From: Planctomycetota bacterium
Lineage (GTDB): Bacteria; Planctomycetota; UBA8108; UBA1146
Length of the DNA: 57,948 nt
Assembly (NCBI GenBank): GCA_016776905.1
Contig: JADHSM010000019.1
Span: 1 to 57,948 of the forward strand
Reading direction: 5' to 3'
The stretch's first letter is position 1, and each line of letters opens with the position of its first letter. A program made the translations under genes and the position numbers. The notes below the pieces were generated by a model. The model was not told the DNA's origin. It did no database searches and worked only from the letters and a program-made list of their open reading frames with translations. This document shows, piece after piece, positions 1-11,300 of this stretch.

Positions 1-1776
1 ACGTACACGGCTGTTGATATTCACAATAACGAACTGAGTGGATCATTCGACGTCACCATTACAGACGACGAGAATCCCACGATCTCTGGCCTTAGCGGAG
101 ACTTGGCTTCGACAAATGATGCCGGTGCCTGTGGCGCTGTCATGGCTTGGACGAACCCCACAGCAGCAGATAACTGTGAAATCCAGTCCTTCACGAGTAC
201 TCATGACAGTGGCGACTTCTTCGAAGTTGGAACCACAACTGTGACGTACACGGCTGTCGACATTCACAATAACGAACTGAGTGGATCATTCGACGTCACC
301 ATTACAGATGACGAGAATCCAACGATCTCCAACGTTCCTGCTTCAATGGTGATTTCTAATGACCTTGGCGAATGCTCTGCAGTGGCTTCTTGGACCCTTC
401 CTTCGGCCAATGACAACTGTGAAGTTCAGTCAATCACTTCAAGCCATGAGAGTGGTACGGCCTTCCCCGTTGGATTGACTGTCGTCGAACTCGTCGCAAC
501 AGATATCCACGGTAATACTTCCAATGACAGCTTCCTCATTACCGTAACCGATAATGAAAACCCTGTTCTTTCTGGAGTTTCTGGAGACCTGGTAGTGGCA
601 AATCAGCAGGGTCAGTGCGGAGCTTCTGTGAGCTGGGTTGATCCTTCTGAAAACGACAACTGTGGAGTTGTATCTAGTACCCAGTCACACAACTCGGGTC
701 ACTTCTTCCTCGTCGGTTCAACGACAGTGACCTACCAGATCACTGATCAGGCTGGTAACTCTGCTTCAGCTTCTTTCGAAGTGACAGTATTGGACCAGGA
801 GAATCCCACGATTTCTGGCCTCTCCGGTGACCTCAGCGTCGAAACCGATTCTGGTCAGTGTTCAGCGATTGTTTCATGGACCGCACCTCAGGTTGGTGAT
901 AACTGCGGAATCGCAAGTTTCGAATTGAGCCATGACAGTGGGTCTGTATTCTCTGTGGGTACTACACAGGTCACAGCAACTGTCACGGACGAAGCGGGTA
1001 ACCAGACTACGGATTCATTCACCGTGACCGTGACTGACAAAGAGACCCCAGAGATCCTTGGAATGCCAGCCAGCATGACCATTGAGAATGATCCTGGTGT
1101 CTGCGGCGCAGTCATCACTTGGAGTGAGCCTTCTGCGCAAGATAACTGCGGAACAGTAAGTCTTTCTTCCGACTACAACCCTGGTGATCTCTTCCCTGTG
1201 GGTTCCACGATTGTGACTTACACAGCCTTGGATCAGTATGGGAACTCTTCCAGCGACTCATTCACAGTCGTGGTTGAAGACCTTGAAAATCCGAATCTGC
1301 TTGGAACACGAGTAGACCTGTCTGTCGAAAATGACCCGGGTCTATGTAGTGCAGTCGTAACGTGGAGTGCCTTCGGTATCGTAGATAACTGCGCAGGATC
1401 CTCCCTAGAGATCTCGCACCCGTCTGGCACCAGCTTCGCCGTGGGTACAACAGAGGTCACTATTACGCTTACGGATGCCGCTGGTAATCAGGTGATAGAA
1501 AACTTCAATGTCACAGTCAGCGACACAGAGAATCCTCTGATCACTGACCCTGCCGACATTGTGGTGGACGCAACTCCTGAAACATGTGACGCGACCATGA
1601 CGATTCCTGCTCTTGTTGCCAACGATAACTGTGACCTTGCAAGTGTTACCAATGACTACACCGGTACAGCAAACGCCAGCGGTACATACCCGCTTGGCGA
1701 TACGCTGATCACTTGGACAGTGACAGATATTCACGGAAACAGTAGCTCTGCTGAGCAGATGGTGACGGTCAATGTT
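1..1776 (+). repeat. HYR module array, 81-residue (243-nt) period
   Basis: In-frame protein repeats. Bases 1-87 and 244-330 encode an identical 29-residue stretch and differ at five positions, all synonymous third-codon changes. The last module (about 1537-1776) is the divergent capping type. Confidence 0.85.
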
Positions 1777-2250
1777 GACTTGACCGATTGCAATACCAAT
1801 GGAGTCCCAGACGCATGTGAGATCGCAAGTGGTGCGGCTAATGACTGCAACGCCAATGGAATCCCTGACGATTGCGAGCAAGACTGCAACGGTAATGGCA
1901 CTCCGGATGATTGCGACATTAACTCCGGTGCCAGTCAGGACTCGAACTCTAATGGACTTCCAGACGAGTGTGAGACGCAGTTCATGCGTGGTGACGTTAA
2001 TGTCAATGGCAGCGTTGACGTAACCGATCCGATCTTTGTACTTCAGTACGTGATTGGAACCGGGCCTACACCGACATGTCTCGATAGCGCTGATATCAAT
2101 AACGATAACCAGCTCGACATTACTGATCCGATCAGCCTTCTTCAGTACCTGTTCCTGGCTTCTACGCCTCCGGCTGCTCCATTCAATACGTGTGGAATCG
2201 ATCCAGACGGAATCAGCATTGGCTGTGATAGCTACTCCAACTGCCCATAA
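1..2250 (+). CDS. HYR-repeat secreted protein with dockerin tail (5' end outside window)
   Basis: The reading frame is open from base 1, so this is the C-terminal part of a larger protein. It contains the end of one HYR module, six standard HYR modules of about 81 residues (each with the pattern Cys-Gly-x-x-x-x-W, D-N-C, S-H-x-S-G, Y-T-A-x-D, then D-x-E-N-P), and a seventh, divergent capping HYR module. Four DCNxNGxPDxC repeats follow (1786-1971), then a dockerin-like double calcium loop from 1981 and the ending GCDSYSNCP. HYR modules are immunoglobulin-like extracellular folds. The DCN repeats resemble thrombospondin type 3 calcium repeats. The missing N-terminus probably carries a signal peptide and propeller as in the three downstream paralogs; that is inference. 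A surface or matrix role is likely, but the ligand is unknown. Confidence 0.9.
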   Translation, partial: TYTAVDIHNNELSGSFDVTITDDENPTISGLSGDLASTNDAGACGAVMAWTNPTAADNCEIQSFTSTHDSGDFFEVGTTTVTYTAVDIHNNELSGSFDVTITDDENPTISNVPASMVISNDLGECSAVASWTLPSANDNCEVQSITSSHESGTAFPVGLTVVELVATDIHGNTSNDSFLITVTDNENPVLSGVSGDLVVANQQGQCGASVSWVDPSENDNCGVVSSTQSHNSGHFFLVGSTTVTYQITDQAGNSASASFEVTVLDQENPTISGLSGDLSVETDSGQCSAIVSWTAPQVGDNCGIASFELSHDSGSVFSVGTTQVTATVTDEAGNQTTDSFTVTVTDKETPEILGMPASMTIENDPGVCGAVITWSEPSAQDNCGTVSLSSDYNPGDLFPVGSTIVTYTALDQYGNSSSDSFTVVVEDLENPNLLGTRVDLSVENDPGLCSAVVTWSAFGIVDNCAGSSLEISHPSGTSFAVGTTEVTITLTDAAGNQVIENFNVTVSDTENPLITDPADIVVDATPETCDATMTIPALVANDNCDLASVTNDYTGTANASGTYPLGDTLITWTVTDIHGNSSSAEQMVTVNVDLTDCNTNGVPDACEIASGAANDCNANGIPDDCEQDCNGNGTPDDCDINSGASQDSNSNGLPDECETQFMRGDVNVNGSVDVTDPIFVLQYVIGTGPTPTCLDSADINNDNQLDITDPISLLQYLFLASTPPAAPFNTCGIDPDGISIGCDSYSNCP

Positions 2251-2268
2251 GACACAAATTAAATTTAG

Positions 2269-2294
2269 CCGGGTAACCCAATAGGGTTACCCGG
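2269..2294 (+). terminator. perfect 11-bp hairpin after the first HYR gene
   Basis: The arms 2269-2279 and 2284-2294 are perfect complements around an AATA loop. No T tract follows, so this could be a Rho-assisted terminator, an mRNA 3' stabiliser or a processing site. A smaller hairpin (2313-2318 with 2325-2330) follows before the next gene. Confidence 0.5.
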
Positions 2295-2394
2295 TCCATA
2301 ACTGAAACTCATTCACGGTATTTTCCGTGACCAACAACAAAAATGGAGCGAGGCTCAGATCCCCCGTCTGAACCTCAAACCATCTGGAGGTACG

Positions 2395-5300
2395 ATGTTC
2401 CCCCGTATCGCCCCTTTCGCAGGTGTGTTTTTCTGTGTGTTGGTACTGTTTTCAAGTTCGCTTGAAGCGCAGTGTCAGCCTAATGAGGATTGCAACCAGA
2501 ATGGCGTCGCAGACCAATGTGATATTGATCTGGGCTCTAGTGATGATTGCAATGGAAACCTAATCCCCGATGAGTGTGATCTTGAGCTGTTGACCAGCGA
2601 AGATTGCAACTTAGATGGGATACCAGACGAATGTTCTCCAAGTATTAGCGAGCTCGTTGGTATCGGACTTTCGTTCGGTGATGGTTTTGGATCTTCCGTA
2701 GATTCCAGCCCTCAATATGCAGTTGTCGGAGCTCCCGATGATGATCTTCTTGGTACGAACACAGGTTCTGCCAACATCTTCAAGCGCACTGGTACGCAGT
2801 GGATTGAAGAAATGAAGATCTTCGGAATCTCTGCAAGTCTAGAAGATCACTTTGGAGCAGCTGTTGCTGTCGAAGGTGATCTTGTCGCAATTGGTGCGCC
2901 CGGAAAAATGCAGGGTCGTGGTGCAGTATTCCTCTACCGAAGAGTCGGTAATGGATGGTGGAACTACGAAGGAACGCTTACAGCGTTTGACGCACCCCTT
3001 GGCGCGGCTTTCGGAAGTGCATTAGCTATTGAAAATGAGATGATCGTTGTCGGAGCCCCGGGGACAGTTAACGGGCTTGGATCTGGCGCAGTTTATCTCT
3101 TTTCTCGCGAGAGCGGAATGTGGCTTCAAGAGCAAAAGCTTGAATCGGATACATTGACTGATGGCGATATGCTGGGTAGCGCACTTGCTATTCATGAGGG
3201 AACAATCGTCGCAGGTGCCCCCGGATACGATGCCGGCGGAATGACCAATTCAGGACTCGTTATCATTTTTGAAGAATCTGCAGGTACCTGGACAGAGAGT
3301 TTGTCTATATCTGCAAATAATCCTAGTCCTTTTGCTTCATTCGGTTTCTCAATAGATGTCGATCAAGATCGTCTTCTTGTCGGAGCACCGGGTGAAAATG
3401 TCGAAACAGGCGCTGCCTACCTTCATACCAGACTTGCAAACATGTGGATTGACCAAGTCAAGATGGAGCCTTTAGTACCAGAAGAAGGTGGTTTATTCGG
3501 AGCAGATGTCGGACTCGATGTGAAAACTCTTGTTATCAGTGCACCTGCTGCCGGATCTGATCAGGGCCAGGTTGTTATATACAGACAACAAGGTGCGGAC
3601 TGGCTTCGCGAAGAACCCATGACTCAAATCGTAGATCGTCAACCTGGCGAGCAATTTGGAAGTTCCCTCAGTTGTCAGTTGCCATTCCTTATTGTGGGAA
3701 GCTCTGGGCAGAACAGTGGAGACAGCCTTTGGATTTCAGTTTACAACGATTGTAACTCAAACCTTGAAGACGATATCTGTGATGTAACGCAGGGATTAGA
3801 GCCGGATTGTAACTTCAACCTAGTTCCAGATTCCTGTGAGATTTCAGATGGAACTAAACAAGATTGCGATGGAAATGGCATTCCTGACGAGTGCCAGATC
3901 AGTACAGGAGAATTGCCAGATTGCAATATGAATGGCATTCCTGATGCCTGTGATATCTCCAGCGGATTCTCGCTGGATTGCAATTTGGACGGAAATCCTG
4001 ACGAATGCCAGACCGGCGCTGATCCTAATCCTCCTTCAATTTCAAATATGCCCGGACCATTCTCTGTCAGTACAGACCAGGGAATTTGTGGAGCAGTCCT
4101 GACCTGGGACGAACCCGTAGCGACGGATGACTGTGGAGTCGATTCGCTGGAGTCGTCCCATGCATCGGGAAGTCTCTTTTCGACCGGACTCACGGTTGTT
4201 ACCTACACCGCTACAGATGTTAGTGGGAACGTTCGCACTGCGATGTTCACTGTTGTCGTGACAGATAATGAACTTCCTACGTTATCTGATTTTCAGGCTG
4301 AAGTCATAGCGGAAGCCGGACAAGGTGTGTGTGAGCTTTCCGTAAGTTGGCCTAATCCTACACCGCAAGATAATTGCGCAGTTTTCTCAAGTTCCGTATC
4401 GCACCAACCAGGAACTCTGTTCCCCATCGGAACGACAGAAGTCGTCTATACTCTGATGGACAGCAACGGAAACATGTCGACGCTGAACATGAACGTGATA
4501 GTTCTTGATACTTCAGCCCCAGAGATAGTAGATCTCCCAGCTGATATACAGTCGGGCACTGATCTCGGATCGTGCAATAAGATCGTGGAATGGATTGATC
4601 CGACGAGTACCGATGACTGTACCGTTGAATCATTCACTTCAACCCATCAAAGCGGAGATACCTTTGATCTTGGTACTACAGTTGTGACATACACTGTGGT
4701 TGATGCCGGTGGGAATTCAGTTCATCAGAGTTTCAATGTCACTATTACAGATCAAGAGCTTCCGACATTTACAGCGGCTCCTGCAAGCATTAGCACAGGA
4801 AACGATCCTGGTGATTGTGGTGCTGTGATCACTTGGGCTCCTGCAGTTGTAAATGATAACTGTGGCATCGCTTCAATGACGAGTAGCCATCAACCCGGTG
4901 ACCACTTTGACTTGGGTGATACAGAGGTATCAATAACGACCACAGATGTGAACGGTAATGTCAGTACACATCTCTTCACGATCACGATTCTTGATACTGA
5001 AGCACCCGTGCTCTCTAACATTCCTCAAAATATTGTCCTCAATAATGACCCTGCAGAATGCACTGCGGTCTATAACTGGGGTCTTCCACAGATTTCAGAT
5101 AACTGTGGGATTTCAACTTTTGAAGGATCTTCAAATTCAGGAGAATCTTTCCCACTCGGCACCACAACCGTGGAATACCTTTTGGTAGATACCTCTGGAA
5201 ATCAGTCAACAGGCAGTTTCGATATCACTGTGAACGACACAGAGATGCCAATACTTCTAGGTATGCCTCAGGATATCGCCGTCTTCAATGATCCCGGACA

Positions 5301-8300
5301 GTGTGGCGCCAACGTCAGTTGGATTGTTCCTACGCCATGGGATAACTGCAACTTGGTAGATTTCGATGGTTCACATGAACCAGGCGCTTTCTTCCCCAAA
5401 GGAGTGACAGAAGTCTCTTACTTGGTGATGGACGGAATGGGCCAAGTTACGAGTGGAACATTTGCCATTTCAGTAGATGACGATGAAGCTCCTACCATCA
5501 CAGGAATGCCCGCGGACAGAACCATTGTTGCCGATGCAGGACTATGCTCAGCAATTCATGAGTGGGTGTTACCGATTGGCCAGGATAACTGCGAGGTCGT
5601 TTCTTTCACCGCAAGTCATGATCCTGGAGATACTTTCCCAGTAGGCGTAACTGAGATTGGATACTCGGTTACTGACAGTATGGGAATGACTACGACGGAT
5701 CAGTTTAGTCTTACGGTTCTTGATCAAGAAGACCCTGTCATCATTCGTATTCCTGGAGATATATCAGTGGTGGCGGACGAGGGCGAATGTTCAATGCCCG
5801 TCAGTTGGATTGCACCAGATTCTCAGGATAACTGTGCGATTGACACGTTCTCCATCAGTCATGTCTCTGGAAGCGTTTTCGAGACTGGAGTGACTACAGT
5901 ATCCATCGATACTCAGGACATTCATGGAAATACAGCAGCAGCAAGTTTCCAAGTAACAGTCCTTGACCAAGAAACGCCACAGATTCTGTCTTTACCTGCA
6001 GCTATCCAATTGGAATCAGATACGGATCAGTGCGGAACACTTGTCACTTGGGTTGAGCCTCTCGGTTCTGATAACTGCCAAGTCGCACTCCTGTCTACGG
6101 CTTCTGAAAACGGTGGTTTCTACCCCGTTGGAAGTAGCACGGTCACTTACATGATTGAAGACGCTTCAGGTAACTCAGATGAGGCAAGTTTTAATATCAC
6201 TATTACGGACACCACAAATCCACAGTTCATGCAGATTCCAAATGGAATCTCAGTGTCTAGCGACCAGGGAGATTGCGGTGCAATAGTGACATGGTTAGAA
6301 GTTACGGCTTCTGATAACTGTGACATTGCTAGTATTACAGGAACGCATTCCTCTGGAGACTTCTTTAACAAGGGTCTGACTGTCGTCGAACATACTGCGA
6401 CGGATATTCACGGAAATCAGATTACACAAAGTTTCAATATCAATGTTGACGATAATGAACTTCCAGTGATCTCGGGTATAGATCAAAACCTGGTCATTGA
6501 AAACGATCTTGGTCAATGTGGCGCTAATGTCACTTGGCAAGAACCCACGGCTTCCGACAATTGCGAAATCACATCTTTGACTGTAAACATTCCTTCAGGA
6601 GCATTCTTCTCTGAAGGTACAACTGTTGTGACATATTCCACATCTGACGATAGTGGTAATGAAACAACAAAGAGTTTTAATGTCACAGTTCAAGATCTTG
6701 AGCTTCCTAGCTTTACTTCGATTCCTGTAAGTGTTGTCGCAGAAACAACAACAAACTCATGTTCAGGTATTGCGACATGGGACACAGTAATGGGAACCGA
6801 TAACTGTCTTGTCAGTTCGATCGTCTCTTCACACGAATCAGGCGATAACTTCCCATTGGGGAATACCCAAGTTTCAGTGTCGATTACAGATATTCATGGC
6901 AACACCCGAGAACAAGAATTCTCGGTATTGATCGAAGACACGGAATTGCCGTCATTCGTCGATATGCCTGAAGACATTTTCCAAACGACTGAAGCGGGTT
7001 TATGCGGAGCGGTCATCGACTGGACAGAGCCGTCTGCGGCTGATAACTGCTTAGTGAATGAACTCTCTGGTACACACTCCCCGAATACGTTCTTTGATCG
7101 TGGCATCACAGTGGTGACTTACACAGTCACAGATGCTTCTGGAAATGAGTATCAGGAAAGTTTCCAAATCAACATTGTAGATCTGGAAGTACCGCAGCTG
7201 ACAGCGCCTCCTGCTGATATTCAGGCAATAGCGGATACGGGTTCATGTGGTACGAATATCTCTTGGATAGAGCCTACGGCGACTGATAACTGTTCAGTGC
7301 AATCCGTCATCTCAAGTCATGATCCAGAAGACTTCTTTTTAACAGGAACAACAATCGTTTCCTACACTGCACAAGATCCGACAGGAAACATTTCTACAGT
7401 TCAGTTCTTAGTAACAATCCTTGATGAAGAAATGCCTACGATTGAAAACATGCCCATATCTGTGGTGGTAGATAACGACCAGGGAGATTGCGGTGCGATT
7501 GTTTCATGGGACGAACCCACCATTCTTGATAACTGTGGTATCGCAGCGAGTGGACCTGATCATCAATCAGGATCCTTCTTCGCTGTAGGATCAACATTGG
7601 TTACTTATGTAGCCGAAGATGTTTCAGGTAATCAAATCAACGCAGCATTTACAGTTACGGTCGAAGATAATCAGGCGCCTCAGTTCCAGGGCAGTATCAG
7701 TAATGCCATTCTCGATACTGACGCAGGAGAATGTGGTGCCGTGCATAGTTGGGTTGCTCCTGAAGTAAGCGAAAATTGCGCTGGCCTTCAAGTTACAACG
7801 ACTCATGAACCCGGATCATTCTTTACTCCGGGTCTTAATATCGTGACATACACCGCGAGTGACGCAGCCGGAAACGCTACTAGTTTGATGTTTACGGTTG
7901 TTGTTCAGGATAATGAAGATCCTGTTATCACAGGTACCCCTGCAAGTATGGATCTTGGAACCGATCTGGATTCATGTGGAAGAGTTGTGAGTTGGCAACA
8001 GCCGGTTGCGAGTGATAACTGTGCATTACTTTCTTACAGTTCCACGCATAACTCCGGTGAGTTTTTCCCGGTAGGCGCAACGACAGTGATTTTCACTGCC
8101 ACCGATACTGTAGGGCATTCCACTTCGACTCAGTTCGAAATCGTAGTGAGTGATAATCAAGCTCCTAGTATCACGCAGATGCCTCAAGACGTTGTTATCA
8201 ACAGTCAACTTGGTATTTGCGGATCAGGTCATGCTTGGGATCTTCCTCTATCGTCAGATAACTGCCCAGATCATGTCTTCTCGGGGTCACACCTTCCAGG

Positions 8301-11300
8301 GGATGAGTTCCCAGTAGGAACCTCAACAGTTTCATACACGGCCATCGATCAAGCTGGAAATGTTACTTCTGAAGCATTCTCGATTACCGTTGTCGATATT
8401 GAGAATCCAGAAATCATCGGCTTACCTCAGAATATTGATGTCAGTACCGATCCAGATCAGTGCAACGCATTGATTTCATGGATCGAGCCCACTTCTACAG
8501 ATAATTGCACAATGGTTTCATTCACCTCGACGCACTCAAGTGAGTCGGTTTTTGAAACAGGGACAACCATTGTTACATACACCGCAGAAGACTCTGCCGG
8601 ACATGTGACGACGGGCTCCTTTGAAGTTGCAGTGACAGACACTCAGTCTCCTGCTTATTCTAGCTCTCCAGGAAACGTACTTCTTGAGAACGCCCTTGGA
8701 TCATGCGGCGTAACTCATACTTGGGAAGAGCCGACAATACTCGAAAACTGTCCTGATATGGTCGTGACGAGTAGTCATGCCTCAGGAGATTTCTTTGAAG
8801 TAGGTACAACAACAGTTGAATACACTGCAACAGATTCCAGTGGAAATGTCACCTTAACGGCATTCGAGGTTGTTGTTGAAGATAATGAGTTGCCACTCAT
8901 TACGCAAATGCCAGATAGCATCACAAGTGTTAATGATCTCGATTCATGTGGAGCGGTCATCAACTGGATAGATCCTCTGTCTTCTGATAACTGTAGTCTT
9001 CTTGAGTTGGTCAGTAGTCATGTCAATGGTGATATATTCCCCATTGGTCTTACAACTGTGACTTACACTGCGACAGATACTGCAGGAAACGTATCCACTT
9101 CAAGTTTCGATATCACCGTCGCAGATACTCAGGCACCTCAAATCAGCCAGACGCCTTCAGACGTCGTCATTGATTCTCAGGCTGGTATTTGCGGTTCAGT
9201 GTTCGAGTGGACTTCTCCAAGTATCACAGATAACTGCCTCGGGACTAATGTCCACGAGAGTCATTCTTCAGGAACCGAATTCCCGGTGGGTACCACAGAG
9301 ATCAGTTACACCGCGATTGACGCAACAGGCAATGTCACTCAGAGCTTCTTTAGCGTCACAGTCGTTGACATTGAAAATCCAATGATCAGTGATTTGCCTG
9401 AAAACATCTCTGTTGGAACAGATCCTGATCAGTGCAGCGCGATTGTGGAATGGGCCGAGCCTACATTCACTGATAATTGTCAAGTTTCGAATGTTTCGGT
9501 TGATATCCCCAGTGGATCAATCTTCGACCTCGGAACAACTACTGTGACATACATGATTACTGATTCAGCAGGTCTTCAGATGACCGCGAGTTTCGATGTC
9601 ACAGTTGAAGATATACAAGTTCCGATTTTAGAAAACATGCCTTCCAATGTGGTTCTGATCAATGAGCCCGGTAGTTGTGAAAAAATATACACTTGGAATG
9701 AACCCACTGCAGTTGATAACTGCCCAAATGTCGAAATGACTTCCAGTCACCAATCAGGGGACTCATTCCCTGTTGGATTGACGATCGTTGAATATCAAGC
9801 GTCTGATGCAAATGGATTGAGCAGACAGGTCTTCTTTACTGTTGTGGTAATGGACATGGAAGATCCTGTCATTAGTGGGATTCCAGAAAGCGTGATCATT
9901 GAAAATGATCAAGATGCTTGCGGAGCGATTCATTCATGGATCGACCCTGCTGCTAGTGATAACTGCGCAACAATCGGGTTCTCAACCAATCATGCGAATG
10001 GATCATTCTTCGATCTCGGTACTACTACTGTGACTTACACCGTCTCGGATCCTTCCGGAAATACGGTGTCTTCTAGCTTTGACGTTACGGTTGTGGATCT
10101 GCAAGTTCCAGCATTTGTCACTATGCCAGCGAATGCTTCGATCAACACCGATCCTGGTGTTTGCGGAGCAACCCATACTTGGGACACACCTCAGATCAAT
10201 GACAACTGTGATTCTGTCAACCTTGCTTCTAGTCATCAATCCGGTGACATGTTCCCAATCGGTGACACGGTTGTGAACTACACAGCACAAGATCTAACAG
10301 GAAATGTAATCAGTGACAGCTTTACAGTAACTGTGACAGATTTTGAAGATCCAGACTTCGAAGGAATCCCTGCTACTATTGTGGCCTCGACGGATTCTGG
10401 GCAATGCGATGCTGTGATCAGTTGGGTACCGCCAGTACCGGTGGATAACTGTGAGGTTGCAAGTCATTCGATGAGTCATCAGCCTGGAGATACTTTCGCA
10501 CTAGGAGAAACTACAGTCTTGCTCAGTGCCTTTGATATCTACGGCAATGAGTTTAATACTTCTTTCAAAGTGGTTGTTGAAGATCTCGAGTTACCAGTGA
10601 TTTCTGGAACGCCGGAATCTGTAACACTTCAGAATATTCCTGGTTTCTGTGGTTCTACCCATGATTGGGTTAGCCCCACGGCGACAGATAACTGCGATAC
10701 GCTCACAGTGATTTCAAGTCATTCGTCAGGATCAATGTTCCCAACTGGAACAACGACGGTCGACTTTGAGGTTATTGATTTGAGTGGTAATAGCTCAGTG
10801 TCCTCATTCGAGATAATTGTCGAAGATATCGAAGCACCTGAGTTCACGACTGTCCCAACAGATTTCACCGCTTCTGCAGATGTTGATCAATGTGGAACAG
10901 CAGTGACATGGGCCGAGGCTACGGGTACTGATAACTGTGAAGTCAGTTCGATTGAATACGATAGAGCAAATGGAGCCTTCCTTGAATTAGGTGAATACCC
11001 AGTAAATGCAACAATCACCGACATTCACGGCAATAGTGCAACTCAGCAGTTTGTGATCACGGTTGTGGACGATACCCCGCCAGTTATCACCAATATGCCG
11101 ACTGATATTCTTCTTATTGCTGATAACGGCCAATGTGGTTCTGTTGCGACATGGTCTGAGCCTGCTTCCACTGATAACTGTTCTGGTGAGTTACTCGCCA
11201 ACAACATCATCTCTGGAAGCTTCTTCATAGTGGGTGATACTCAGGTTTCTTATGTGGCTACGGATGTCTCGGGTAATACAACTACTGAGATTTTCACAGT

